Assembly: GCF_030580865.1 (NCBI RefSeq)
Contig: NZ_JAUQSY010000015.1
Coordinates: forward strand, 62,001 to 126,000
DNA length: 64,000 bases
Direction: 5' to 3'
Origin: Hymenobacter aranciens
GTDB taxonomy: Bacteria > Bacteroidota > Bacteroidia > Cytophagales > Hymenobacteraceae
A model generated the notes under the pieces. The model was not told where the DNA came from, did not search any database, and was given only the letters and a program-made list of their open reading frames with translations. Positions 26,974-36,000 of this stretch are shown here, in pieces; position 1 is the first letter of the stretch, and each line of letters begins with the position of its first letter. The position numbers and the translations under genes were made by a program.

Positions 26974-27921
26974 TTACGCCAGCGCCGCCCGCGTGGCTTG
27001 CGCATCTAACGCCAATTGGGCCGTTAACGCGTCCAAACCGTCGTATTTTTCCTCGCCCCGCAGCCAGGCTACAAACTCCAGCGTTAGCGACTGGTCGTAC
27101 AGGTCACCTTCAAAATCCAGCAGATTGACTTCGATGGTCTGGGCCAAATCGTCGCCAATGGTTGGCCGCACACCAATGCTGAGCATGGCCGGATGGCGCG
27201 TGCCCGCTGCCGTGGTGGCCCACACTGCGTAGATTCCTTGCGCCGGCACCAGTTTCAGCGGCTCGTCAATCTCCAGGTTGGCAGTGGGGTAGCCGATGGT
27301 GCGGCCGAGCTTCTGCCCATGTACCACCCGCCCGGTGAGCGGGTACTGATAGCCGAGGTAGCGGTTGGCGGTAGCGATGTCGCCCTCAAGCAGGGCCCGG
27401 CGAATGCGGGTGCTACTCACTCCTACGGCGTCTACATCTTCGCGGGGAATTTCCTCCACCGTGAAGCCGTAGCGTTCGGCGTGCTGGCTGAGATAGTCAA
27501 ACCCGCCCTCGCGGTTTTTGCCAAAGCGGTGGTCGTAACCAATGACCAAGCGCCGGGCCCCTACAGTGTCAATCAGCAGCTGCTGAATATATTGCTCCGA
27601 AGTCCAGCTGGCAAAATCCTTCGTGAAGGGTACAATCAGCAGGTAGTCGACCCCAAACTCGGCTAGTTTGGCAATGCGCTCCTCCAGCGTGTTGAGCAGT
27701 TGCAAGGCCAGCAGTTCAGGATGCGTGGGTGGCGGCCCGAGCACCAGTCGCGGGTGCGGCCAGTAGGTAATCACCACCGACGGCCCGCCGCTGGCCTGCG
27801 CCACCTCGTGCAGCCGCTGCAAAATGCGCTGATGCCCCACGTGCACCCCATCAAAGGTACCGCTGGTGACGACGGCATTCTGAAGCAGCGGAAAATCAGC
27901 GGGGTCGCGGATGACGAGCAT
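26974..27921 (-). CDS. ribF: Bifunctional riboflavin kinase / FAD synthetase
   Basis: 315 residues. The N-terminal FMN adenylyltransferase domain has the nucleotidyltransferase motif SGTFDGVHVGHQRIL (about 20-34) and a VSSTRIRRAL segment. The C-terminal riboflavin kinase domain has GRTIGYPTANLEID. It makes FMN and FAD from riboflavin and ATP. Lies 28 bases downstream of truB, an arrangement common in bacteria, so the two are probably cotranscribed. Confidence 0.96.
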   Translation of the reverse strand: MLVIRDPADFPLLQNAVVTSGTFDGVHVGHQRILQRLHEVAQASGGPSVVITYWPHPRLVLGPPPTHPELLALQLLNTLEERIAKLAEFGVDYLLIVPFTKDFASWTSEQYIQQLLIDTVGARRLVIGYDHRFGKNREGGFDYLSQHAERYGFTVEEIPREDVDAVGVSSTRIRRALLEGDIATANRYLGYQYPLTGRVVHGQKLGRTIGYPTANLEIDEPLKLVPAQGIYAVWATTAAGTRHPAMLSIGVRPTIGDDLAQTIEVNLLDFEGDLYDQSLTLEFVAWLRGEEKYDGLDALTAQLALDAQATRAALA

Positions 27922-27949
27922 AGGGCGCAGCTAAAGCGAAAGCAGCAAG

Positions 27950-28768
27950 TTAGTCGGCTGGGGTATCTTCGGCCGCCGGAGCGGCTGGCGCGGCGTGGTT
28001 GGCGGCGTAAAAGTCGAGGCCGGCGCGGGCCTCCGGGCGGCGCTCCGGGCGCGCCGGGCCAGCGCCTTCGGGACGAGGCGGCCGCAGAGCCTCAATGGCG
28101 GCAATGCTGAAGGCGTCGGCCAGCTGATATTGGCCAATGCGCGTACGGACCAGCTTGGTGAGATGGCCGCCGCAGCCCAGTGCCTCGCCCAGGTCGCGGG
28201 CTAGGCTGCGGATGTAGGTGCCTTTGGAGCACACCACGCGGAAGTCAATGTCTGGCAGGGCGATGCGAGTCAGCTCGAAAGCTTTTATTTCGACAGTTTT
28301 GGATTTGATTTCAGCTTCCTGACCCTGGCGCGCCAGCTCGTAGGCCCGCTTGCCGTCAATTTTAACGGCCGAAAACAGTGGCGGCGTCTGCTCAATACGG
28401 CCCACAAACGGTAGGGTGGCTTCCTGAATCTGCTCCTCGGTGAGGTGCTTGTAAGGACGGGTTTGGTCCACGGCCGTTTCGAGGTCGAAGCTGGGGGTGG
28501 TTTCGCCCAGCCGGATGGTGCCAGTGTATTCTTTCTCCTGAGCCTGAATCTGGTCGATTTCCTTGGTTTTCTTGCCCGTGCAAAGAATGAGCAGGCCGGT
28601 CGCCAGCGGGTCGAGCGTGCCGGCGTGGCCGATTTTCTTCACCCGTAAGGTGTTTTTGACCTTGCGCACCACGTCGAACGAGGTCCAGGTCAGCGGCTTG
28701 TCGAGCAGCAGCACGACACCTTCGTCCAGGTTTTTAGCGGATAGCAGATGGCTGTTAGCTTCTTGCAT
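27950..28768 (-). CDS. truB: tRNA pseudouridine(55) synthase
   Basis: 272 residues. Catalytic Asp53 lies in HAGTLDPLATGLL; the family KPLTWTSFDVV and KGTYIRSLARDLG segments are present. It converts U55 of tRNA to pseudouridine in the T-loop. After about residue 225 a low-complexity Pro/Ala/Glu/Arg tail replaces a PUA domain, as in short TruB forms. Between uppP and ribF. Confidence 0.95.
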   Translation of the reverse strand: MQEANSHLLSAKNLDEGVVLLLDKPLTWTSFDVVRKVKNTLRVKKIGHAGTLDPLATGLLILCTGKKTKEIDQIQAQEKEYTGTIRLGETTPSFDLETAVDQTRPYKHLTEEQIQEATLPFVGRIEQTPPLFSAVKIDGKRAYELARQGQEAEIKSKTVEIKAFELTRIALPDIDFRVVCSKGTYIRSLARDLGEALGCGGHLTKLVRTRIGQYQLADAFSIAAIEALRPPRPEGAGPARPERRPEARAGLDFYAANHAAPAAPAAEDTPAD

Positions 28769-28782
28769 ACGGTATTGGCCCC

Positions 28783-28805
28783 GCTAATAGCTAGCTGCTA
28801 TTAGC
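28783..28805. repeat. Short inverted repeat between uppP and truB
   Basis: GCTAATAGC and GCTATTAGC separated by five bases in the 51-base gap. There is no adjoining T run, so termination is not supported; it resembles the other AT-rich inverted repeats of this part of the window. Confidence 0.5.
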
Positions 28806-28819
28806 CAACAGCTTCTTTG

Positions 28820-29650
28820 TTAAACCAGTTTTAAATCAATGCCAAAGCCCAGCATCAGCAGCAGCAGGCCGCCCACGATGACGCGGTAGATACCAAAGGC
28901 CCGGAAGCCATACTTCGACACGAAGCCCACAAACAGCCGGATAGCCAGCAGCGCCACCACAAAAGCTACCACGTTGCCAAGCAGCAGTAGCTTTATTTCA
29001 TGGCCCGAAAATAAGTTGCTTAGCTCAATTCCTTTCGCGTGCGCTTCCTTGTAGTAGTCGTATAAATCCTTGGCCGCCGCCGCCGTCATGGTGGGCATGG
29101 CCAGGAAGAAGGCAAACTCGGCGGCAGCCTGCCGGGTGAGCTTCTGGGTGAGGCCGCCAATGATGGTAGCGGCCGAGCGACTAATACCTGGCACAATGGC
29201 AATGCACTGAAACAACCCGATTATCAGGGCTTCCCGAAAGCTGGGCGTGGTTACCGGATGTCCGCCTTCCTGCGGCTTTTGCTGCGGAAACAGGCGGTCG
29301 ATGAATATCAGCACCACGCCACCGAGCAGCAGCATAGCGCCCACCGTAGCCACTGATTCCAGCAACTGGTCGATGTGTTTTTTCAGCAGCAACCCAATTA
29401 CTACAATCGGCAGAAACGCCACCAACAGCTTGAGGTAGAAGTCAAAACTTTGGAAAAAGCGACGCCAGTACACTACCAGCACCGATAGGATGGCTCCCAG
29501 CTGAATAACTACCAGGTAGAGTTTGGTAAACGTGGTAACCGGAATGCCCAGCAGCGCCGAGCTGATAATCATGTGCCCGGTGCTGGATACCGGCAGAAAT
29601 TCAGTAATGCCTTCTACAATAGCGAGAAGCAAAGCTTGCCAATACGTCAT
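28820..29650 (-). CDS. uppP: Undecaprenyl-diphosphatase (BacA type)
   Basis: 276 residues and about eight membrane helices. Both family motifs are present: EGITEFLPVSSTGH (residues 13-26) and PGISRSAAT with Ser157-Arg158-Ser159. It dephosphorylates undecaprenyl diphosphate, recycling the lipid carrier for cell-wall synthesis. It follows the DUF3098 gene by 9 bases and is probably cotranscribed with it and with truB-ribF downstream. Confidence 0.96.
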   Translation of the reverse strand: MTYWQALLLAIVEGITEFLPVSSTGHMIISSALLGIPVTTFTKLYLVVIQLGAILSVLVVYWRRFFQSFDFYLKLLVAFLPIVVIGLLLKKHIDQLLESVATVGAMLLLGGVVLIFIDRLFPQQKPQEGGHPVTTPSFREALIIGLFQCIAIVPGISRSAATIIGGLTQKLTRQAAAEFAFFLAMPTMTAAAAKDLYDYYKEAHAKGIELSNLFSGHEIKLLLLGNVVAFVVALLAIRLFVGFVSKYGFRAFGIYRVIVGGLLLLMLGFGIDLKLV

Positions 29651-29659
29651 GCCGGGTAC

Positions 29660-29998
29660 TTACGGGCGCTTGTAGGTCGGAGCGGGGGCCGGAGTAGGCG
29701 CTACTACCGGAGCCACTGGCGGCGGCGTAATGCCACTGGTCGGAGCAACCGGTGCAGAAATCGGAGCTGTTACGACCAGGTTTTTATCGCGCACCATGAT
29801 GGCAGCGAATTCGATACCGAAACCAATGACGAGTAGCAGCGGCCCCAGGGTGATACCCACGAAGTCTTCACCGTAGTTTTCCTTGTCGCCAAACATCATG
29901 GTGATGAAGCCAATAGCCAGCAGGGCCAGCCCAATCCACATCAGGCGAAAGTTGCGCGGCCCAAAGGCGAAGCGGGGAGCGGGAGGAGTAGGATTCAT
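29660..29998 (-). CDS. DUF3098 domain-containing membrane protein
   Basis: 112 residues from the ATG at 29998; a longer frame begins inside the AT-rich repeat upstream and is rejected. Two membrane helices (about 20-38 and 50-70) contain the DUF3098 pattern LMWIGLALLAIGFITMMFG. A Pro/Ala/Thr-rich tail covers the last 35 residues. In Bacteroidota this gene regularly lies between ftsX and uppP, as here; role unknown, with a cell-division or envelope link inferred only from position. Confidence 0.88.
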   Translation of the reverse strand: MNPTPPAPRFAFGPRNFRLMWIGLALLAIGFITMMFGDKENYGEDFVGITLGPLLLVIGFGIEFAAIMVRDKNLVVTAPISAPVAPTSGITPPPVAPVVAPTPAPAPTYKRP

Positions 29999-30117
29999 TT
30001 TAACAATTAACAATGAGCAATTAACAATGAGCAATGGGTATCAACGAACAATTTGGGAAGTGGTAAGTCGACAGCCGACTACTGATTGTTCATTGCTAAT
30101 CATTCATTGTTAATTGA
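29999..30117. repeat. AT-rich GAGCAATTAACAAT repeat gap
   Basis: The 119-base gap between the DUF3098 and ftsX genes opens with direct units of ACAATGAGCAATTA type and closes with imperfect inverted forms (TTCATTGCTAATC, CATTCATTGTTAATTG). No promoter box was identified in it. Confidence 0.7.
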
Positions 30118-31017
30118 TTAGTACAGGTCGTCGAGCGACATTTTCAAATACTTACTTACGGCACGGGCCGAGCTGAGGAAGCCAATACCCACGCCTACGC
30201 CCACCACGGCCAGCAGCAGCAGACCGATGCGCAGGTCGTCGCGTAGGAGCTCCAACTCTTTCACTTCCAGGTAGGCGTATTGCAACAGCGCTACCAGTAT
30301 CAGCGCCGCTACCACGCCACTGGCCAAGCCCTGCCAGGTAGCCCGGCGCAGGAAAGGACCCTGAATGAACATCCGGGTTGCCCCCACCAGCTGCATGGAG
30401 CGAATCAGGAAACGCTGGGAGTAAAGCGCCAGCTTGATAGTGTTGTTAATCAGTATCACTACCACAAACACGAGCACCGCCGCAAAGCCCAGCAGCACCA
30501 GACTCACCCGCGTTAGGTTTTCGTTGATGCTGGCAAACAGGTTTTGCGGGTACTGTACCTCAAACACGCCCCGCTCGGTCGCCAGCGAGCGGTCGAGCTG
30601 GTGCAGGTGCATGGTGTCGGTGTATTCGGGCTTTATTTTTAGAACGTAAGCATCACGCAATGGATTGTCGCTCAGAAATTGGCGAAAATCTTCACCGGTG
30701 CTCTGCAGCAACTGGCGGGCGCCTTCTTCCTTACTTACGAAGCGGATTTGCGGGCGGCCGTTTTTCTCCGCCACGTAGGGCTGCTGGCCGAGGTCCTGCT
30801 GCAGGCGCAACAGCTCGGTTTCGGGCAGGTCACGGTCGAGGTACACCTGCACCTCCAGATTTTCGCGTACTACCTCGCTGAGCTTGTGGGCGTGTAGCAG
30901 CAGTAACCCGAATAGCCCAATAACTACCAGCGCCAGCGTAATGCTGAACACCACGAGCAAAGTAGGGTAGGAGCCTAGCTTTTTCTTGCGGGTGGAAGGG
31001 TGAGTGGGGGCGGCCAT
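30118..31017 (-). CDS. ftsX: FtsX-family permease, cell division protein
   Basis: 299 residues from the ATG at 31017; an upstream alternative at 31056 reads from the adjacent repeat. A cytoplasmic N-terminal basic stretch, the first membrane helix at about 18-42, and a periplasmic domain with QVYLDRDLPETELLRL and VSKEEGARQLL are followed by three C-terminal helices with the FtsX pattern NNTIKLALYSQRFLIRSMQL. With FtsE it controls periplasmic peptidoglycan hydrolases. No ftsE is in the window, so it is encoded elsewhere, as usual in this phylum. Confidence 0.93.
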   Translation of the reverse strand: MAAPTHPSTRKKKLGSYPTLLVVFSITLALVVIGLFGLLLLHAHKLSEVVRENLEVQVYLDRDLPETELLRLQQDLGQQPYVAEKNGRPQIRFVSKEEGARQLLQSTGEDFRQFLSDNPLRDAYVLKIKPEYTDTMHLHQLDRSLATERGVFEVQYPQNLFASINENLTRVSLVLLGFAAVLVFVVVILINNTIKLALYSQRFLIRSMQLVGATRMFIQGPFLRRATWQGLASGVVAALILVALLQYAYLEVKELELLRDDLRIGLLLLAVVGVGVGIGFLSSARAVSKYLKMSLDDLY

Positions 31018-31039
31018 ATTTTGGCAAAGGTACTCCTGG

Positions 31040-31137
31040 TAATGAGCAATTGGCAATGAGCAATTGGCAATCTAGCGCAAACGATAAAAACAGGCGTCTA
31101 GTAAGCCGGTCAATTGCTCATTGCCAATTGCTCATTA
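31040..31137. repeat. Perfect 27-bp inverted repeat between tamB and ftsX
   Basis: Arms 31040-31066 and 31111-31137 are exact reverse complements (TAATGAGCAATTGGCAATGA and seven more bases). Each arm holds two copies of a 14-base unit. The loop is 44 bases. It fills the gap between the tamB stop and the ftsX start and belongs to the same family as the units at 29999-30117. Confidence 0.85.
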
Positions 31138-31146
31138 TTAATTGAA

Positions 31147-34100
31147 TCACAGTGGTGTGCGTGGGTCTTCATCCACCGTCAGGCGTTCCTTGCCGCTTTC
31201 GCGGGCCTTCATGGTGTTGCGCTCGCGGCGCTTGGGGTTTTTACGGCTAAACAGCTCGCCAAAGGTGTTAAACTGCTCAGTATGCAGTAGCGAAATGCCA
31301 GCACGGGGCTGGTTTACCGTTTGCAGGTCGCGGGGCGTGGTTTCGTAGCGGAGCTTGACGCGGAACTTACCGTCGGCTCGTAGGAAATACTCCAGGCTGA
31401 GGTCGCCCAGAAGTGCATTCTGTCCGGTAGTGCTAGACGTGGTGCCTGGAGTAATGGTATTGTTATTGAGTGCGTTATTGTTGGTGAAGCCGCCTTCGCG
31501 CGTTACGCGCAGGCGGCCGTTCAAAAAAGAGTAGCTCAGCCGCACCTGCAAGGCCTGGAGCTGCTCCGATGTCAGACCGTTGATATTGAAGTCAATTTCC
31601 AGGTTCTGGTCAATCTGCGAGGTCAGCAGCCCCAGCTGCGTGCTCAAAATCTGGCCCAGGCTATTACCCACGGTATTGTCCTGTCCCCGGATGGAAATTT
31701 GGTTGAAGGAGCCGAGCGGAGACAGTTGCTTGAATACCAGTAAGCTGAAAACCTGGCGGTTTAGCTCCTGCTCATCGTTGCGAATAGCGGTGGTGAAAGC
31801 AGCCAAGTCGCCCTGTAGGGTGCCGGGCGCATCGTTGAATTCCAAGCCCAGCTTGATGGTGGGTAGCAGTAGCGGGCCAGACAGAGTCATCACAGCCGTT
31901 ACGGGCACCACGGCCCCATTGCCCGAAGAAGTAGTGCCGCCGTAGATGACGGGCGCCAGCGAGGTGCGCTGGGTGTAGGTGGCCGTCACGTTCATCTCGC
32001 CGGCCAGCGGGTCGCCATTCCAGGTGATGATGCCGCCGGGGCGGACGACGAACTCCTTGTTTACCAGGCCTTGCAAGGTGAAATTGTAGGCGCCGCGCAC
32101 GATTTCCACCTGCCCATACATATTAAATTCGCCCCGGGTATCGATGCTCATGCGCAGTTGGCCGGCGGCCGAGCCGCGAATGACGTCGCCGGTGCTTTCG
32201 TCGAGCAGAATTTCCAGATAAGCTTCCGGCGTCACCGTCAGGTTCATGTCCAGGCGGATGCCGGACAAATCGACCTTGTCCTGCGCGGCCAGTGGTATGG
32301 CTTTCTTGCGCACCACGGTATCGGCCGTGTTATTGTTCACGAACTTAATGTAGCCGGCTTTCTCGGCTTTGGCGGCGTTATCGAAGGGTAGCGACAAACG
32401 CGTGCCTGCCTCGCTACTAGCCCGCACTACTACGTTGAGGTCGTTGGTAGGGCCGGTTATGCGGGCGGTACCAGTAGCATAGGCAGTACCGAAATACATG
32501 TCGTTGTCGCGGCGGGTAGTATTAAGCACCTGGAGCTTACGGAAATTAGCCGCAATTTCCAGACTCATATCGTTGAAACCGCGGTGCCGGACGACACCGT
32601 CCACAGTACCCGTGTTGCCCAGCGCATCGCGCAGCTTCACGTTGCGGAAGTCGATGCTGGTCATCGTGAAGTTGATGCGGTCGGCAAACGTATAGGTAGT
32701 CTTCAGATAATCAAACGTGAGCCGGCCGTTGCTCACATCGATGCCCCCCACTAGGTTGGGGCTGGCAAACTTGCCCGTCAGCCGCAGCTCGCCGCGGCCG
32801 GTGCCGCCCAGGTTGCTGAACAACGAGCCTAAAAAGGGCTGTGCCAGCACGATAGGCGCATCGTTGAGCTTGCCGGTGATGTTGAACTGGTTGATGGGGT
32901 CGTTGGGGGCGAGGTCGCCGAGTACGGTCAGCACCGACTGCCCGTTGCGGGCCACATCAAGGTTGAGCAGCAGCTTGCCGGCGCGGTTGTCCCAGTCGCC
33001 GCGCCCGGCCACCTGCCCGATGAGCGTACCATCGTAAATCAGCGAATCGACGCTCAAAGTGCTGTTAATCATCAATGGGCCGTACACGCCCGCCACCGTG
33101 CCATGGGCATTCACGCGGCCACTCAGGCGCTGACCGGTCAGGCTGTTGATGTTGGCCAGCTCGAAGTCTTTTACCGTCAGCTCCAGCGGCTGCTTGGTAG
33201 CATCGCCCGAGATAAATCCCTGAGCACCTACAAACTGCTTGCCGTTGCTGAAGGTCAGGTTGGTCACGTCGAACTCGCGGCCGTAGTCCGAAATCCGCAC
33301 CGAGTTATCGGCTGCGATGGTCCATTCCTTATCCAGTAGATTGACTGTAGAGCGCTGAAAAACAATTTCTACCATGCGTGGTAGAAAGGCCAGCGCCCCG
33401 TTGATGGTAGCCCGGTTAGTGGTGCCGGTCTGGGCCAGCGAAGTTGAAAAGTTGATATGATTCTGGTCCCACACGCCTTCGACCACGAATTTCTCGGTGC
33501 GCCCCAGCCCAGGCAGCACCTGCCGCGCCGAGGTCACGCTGGCCTGGGCCAGGATTTCGGGCTGATAAGGCAGCTTGGAAGTCAGAAAATCTATTTCGTT
33601 GTCAACTGTTTGGATATTTCCATAGCGTAAGCTGTCGAGATGGCCGCCAAACTGAAAAATCGACGTTTCGCCGTTGCGGAACGAGCCGTCGAGCTTGCTG
33701 TTATCCGATATCCGCAACTCCGGCACGAATAGGGCCAGCACCGGGTTGGCGCGCTTCAGGTTGAGCTGCAAGTCGACTTGGTACACTGGCAAGGGCCGCT
33801 GCAGCTTCTTACGGTAATACTCGGCCGTGGCCACGTCATTACTCTCAAAGTTAAGCTCATACTCGGTGATGAGCGTCCGTACATCGCGCACTACGTCGGA
33901 AGTGTTGAAGATGCCGCTCACGCTGGCATCCACGGCTTCGGAGCGCACGGTCACGCGGCGCTCGTTGCGGCGATTGCGGGTGCTCACCACGTCCAGCGTG
34001 TCCAGCGTGAGCACGCGGCCATCCATGGTGAAGCGCGACCTGCGCAGGTAGGCATAGCCGGTCAGCGAATCGAGCTCCACGCCTTTTAGCTGCACATTGG

Positions 34101-35751
34101 CCGTAGTGGCTACGGTGAAATTCTGATTTGTAAGCTTGAGGGCGCGTAAATCGGCTTTGGCGATGGTGGCGCGCAAATCCACCACTTGGTGGGCGCGGCT
34201 GAGGTTGACGTGCCCAGCGGCCGACAGCCGGACGTTGGGGTCGTTGATGCTCACCTTACCCCGAAAGTCGTTGTAAGCGAAGGCACCGTTGAAGCTAACG
34301 TTTTGGTAGCGGTAGCCATTGAGCCAGATGCGCTGGGCCGTAACGTTGGCGTTGCCCCGGGCGTCGGGCGGCAGAAAGCCGACCCCATTCACGCGGCCGT
34401 TCAGCGTCACATCGCGGATAACGCTTTCGTCGCCTAAGAATTTGCCCAGCTGAAAGTTGTTGCTGCGTACCGTGCCGGAGTAAGCGGCATGGGTGAGGTC
34501 GGTTTTGGTCTTGAGGTTAACGTCCGTCGTCACGTTGCCGAGGGCGGTTTCGAAGCTGGCGTTGGCCACGAAGTCGCTATAAAAGCCCATCACCTGGCCT
34601 TGCAGCTTCACGCGGCCCAGCTTGCTCACCACCTCGTTGGCCGAGGCGGGCAGCCAGCGGCGCAGGTCGCGGGTTTCGACCACCGAGGGCAGCAAGCGCA
34701 AGTCGATGAGGGTTTTGCGGTAGTCGGGGAGGCCATCGGCATAGGCATGCTTGGCCACGATGTGCGTGCCGGTGCCGTAGCGCACGTCGAGGTTATTGAC
34801 CTTGAAATCGCGCACGTAGCCTTCGGCGTCGCCGGAGATGAGCACTGTTTCGTGCAAGTCCTTGAGCTGGGGGGCAAACTTGGCAATGTCGTCCGAATAC
34901 ACCCGCGAGCCGCGCAGCCGCGCGGTGGTTTTCATCGAGTCATTGTAGTCGGTGAAATTGCTGAACGTACGGTAGTCAAAGCGCACGTAGTCTTTCACCT
35001 GGCTGCGGCCCACGCGCAGGTTCAGGTTCTTGAATTCCCAGAAATGCTCGTGGTACTGAATGTCGGCCGTGATTTCGCGTAGCTGCGTCTGCGACGGGGT
35101 TTCGACGGCGTGCAGGTGGTCGAGGTGGGCGCTCAGGGTGTCGCCAATGTGCAGGTTGGTGATGTCGGCGTAGATGCTGTCGGCCACCAGGTGGTCGTAG
35201 TCGATACTACGGCCGTAGTAGGGCTCCAGTGGGTCGCCCACCTCCTCAATGGCGAAGTGACCATTGCGGATACTCACGTCTTTAATCTTGAAATCGAAGC
35301 TCGACTTAGTAGTGTCTGTTGAAGGCCCCATCAGCCGCTTTACTGATGAAATGAACTGGTCGAGGGTAGTAGAATCGGGCTGGCCGGCCAGGTTTTTTAG
35401 CTCGAAGCGGGGCTCTTCCAGTGTGAGCTTGCCGATGTGCAGGTGGCTGGGGTCGAAAACCGAGAAAAGCGCAATATCCGCATCGGCCCGCCCGATGCTG
35501 AACAGCTCGCCCCCGGCGCGGTCGAGTACCCGCACACCGTCGAGTAGCACCCGGGAGAAGGGGCGCACATCGACCCGCTCAATCGTGACCTGCTGGCCCA
35601 GCTTGCGGGTGAGCACGGTGGTAGCCTCGTGGGCCAGGCGCGTCTGTACGCTGGGTATGCGCAAGGCTACCAGCGCCCCCACTACCAGCAGCACCAGCAG
35701 CAGCACGAGGCTCAGCAGCACTTTTAGCAGGATGGAGAAGACGCGACGCAC
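31147..35751 (-). CDS. Translocation/assembly module TamB-like protein
   Basis: 1534 residues from the GTG at 35751, which puts one basic stretch before the membrane anchor (ILLKVLLSLVLLLVLLVVGA). A TTG at 35799 is a longer alternative. A very long repetitive beta-rich region with AsmA-like start (LPxSFS-type R-V-L-L-D-G-V-R-V) is followed by the DUF490/TamB C-terminal domain at about 1050-1430 and a polar Lys/Arg tail. TamB-family proteins span the periplasm and take part in outer-membrane protein or lipid transfer. No TamA-like partner is in the window. Divergent from tsaD. Confidence 0.92.
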   Translation of the reverse strand: MRRVFSILLKVLLSLVLLLVLLVVGALVALRIPSVQTRLAHEATTVLTRKLGQQVTIERVDVRPFSRVLLDGVRVLDRAGGELFSIGRADADIALFSVFDPSHLHIGKLTLEEPRFELKNLAGQPDSTTLDQFISSVKRLMGPSTDTTKSSFDFKIKDVSIRNGHFAIEEVGDPLEPYYGRSIDYDHLVADSIYADITNLHIGDTLSAHLDHLHAVETPSQTQLREITADIQYHEHFWEFKNLNLRVGRSQVKDYVRFDYRTFSNFTDYNDSMKTTARLRGSRVYSDDIAKFAPQLKDLHETVLISGDAEGYVRDFKVNNLDVRYGTGTHIVAKHAYADGLPDYRKTLIDLRLLPSVVETRDLRRWLPASANEVVSKLGRVKLQGQVMGFYSDFVANASFETALGNVTTDVNLKTKTDLTHAAYSGTVRSNNFQLGKFLGDESVIRDVTLNGRVNGVGFLPPDARGNANVTAQRIWLNGYRYQNVSFNGAFAYNDFRGKVSINDPNVRLSAAGHVNLSRAHQVVDLRATIAKADLRALKLTNQNFTVATTANVQLKGVELDSLTGYAYLRRSRFTMDGRVLTLDTLDVVSTRNRRNERRVTVRSEAVDASVSGIFNTSDVVRDVRTLITEYELNFESNDVATAEYYRKKLQRPLPVYQVDLQLNLKRANPVLALFVPELRISDNSKLDGSFRNGETSIFQFGGHLDSLRYGNIQTVDNEIDFLTSKLPYQPEILAQASVTSARQVLPGLGRTEKFVVEGVWDQNHINFSTSLAQTGTTNRATINGALAFLPRMVEIVFQRSTVNLLDKEWTIAADNSVRISDYGREFDVTNLTFSNGKQFVGAQGFISGDATKQPLELTVKDFELANINSLTGQRLSGRVNAHGTVAGVYGPLMINSTLSVDSLIYDGTLIGQVAGRGDWDNRAGKLLLNLDVARNGQSVLTVLGDLAPNDPINQFNITGKLNDAPIVLAQPFLGSLFSNLGGTGRGELRLTGKFASPNLVGGIDVSNGRLTFDYLKTTYTFADRINFTMTSIDFRNVKLRDALGNTGTVDGVVRHRGFNDMSLEIAANFRKLQVLNTTRRDNDMYFGTAYATGTARITGPTNDLNVVVRASSEAGTRLSLPFDNAAKAEKAGYIKFVNNNTADTVVRKKAIPLAAQDKVDLSGIRLDMNLTVTPEAYLEILLDESTGDVIRGSAAGQLRMSIDTRGEFNMYGQVEIVRGAYNFTLQGLVNKEFVVRPGGIITWNGDPLAGEMNVTATYTQRTSLAPVIYGGTTSSGNGAVVPVTAVMTLSGPLLLPTIKLGLEFNDAPGTLQGDLAAFTTAIRNDEQELNRQVFSLLVFKQLSPLGSFNQISIRGQDNTVGNSLGQILSTQLGLLTSQIDQNLEIDFNINGLTSEQLQALQVRLSYSFLNGRLRVTREGGFTNNNALNNNTITPGTTSSTTGQNALLGDLSLEYFLRADGKFRVKLRYETTPRDLQTVNQPRAGISLLHTEQFNTFGELFSRKNPKRRERNTMKARESGKERLTVDEDPRTPL

Positions 35752-36000
35752 CGAACAACGAGGTAGAAAACCAACAGCAAAATACCGTTGAATCCGCAAA
35801 GTTGCGGCATTTTAATGGGTTAAACCAATTACCGCGCCAGGGAAACGTATGCCGCCCGGCCGAGGTTGAGTGGATGAGTAAGACAGCCGCCCGAACTTTG
35901 TGGTTCGCCGTGCCAGACCGGGCGGCGGATTTCATCGACCAAGCTGGCCTTTCGGCCGTTGCCGACGCCAGTAGTGGCCTGCTCTTTCTCCTGTTAATTT
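35752..36000. other. Divergent promoter region between tamB and tsaD
   Basis: 249 bases without a credible gene. On the minus strand AACTTTG near 35790-35803 resembles a -7 box for tamB. On the plus strand GAACTTTG near 35893-35900 differs from TAnnTTTG only at the first base and could serve tsaD. No -33 boxes were found; both assignments are weak. Confidence 0.35.
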
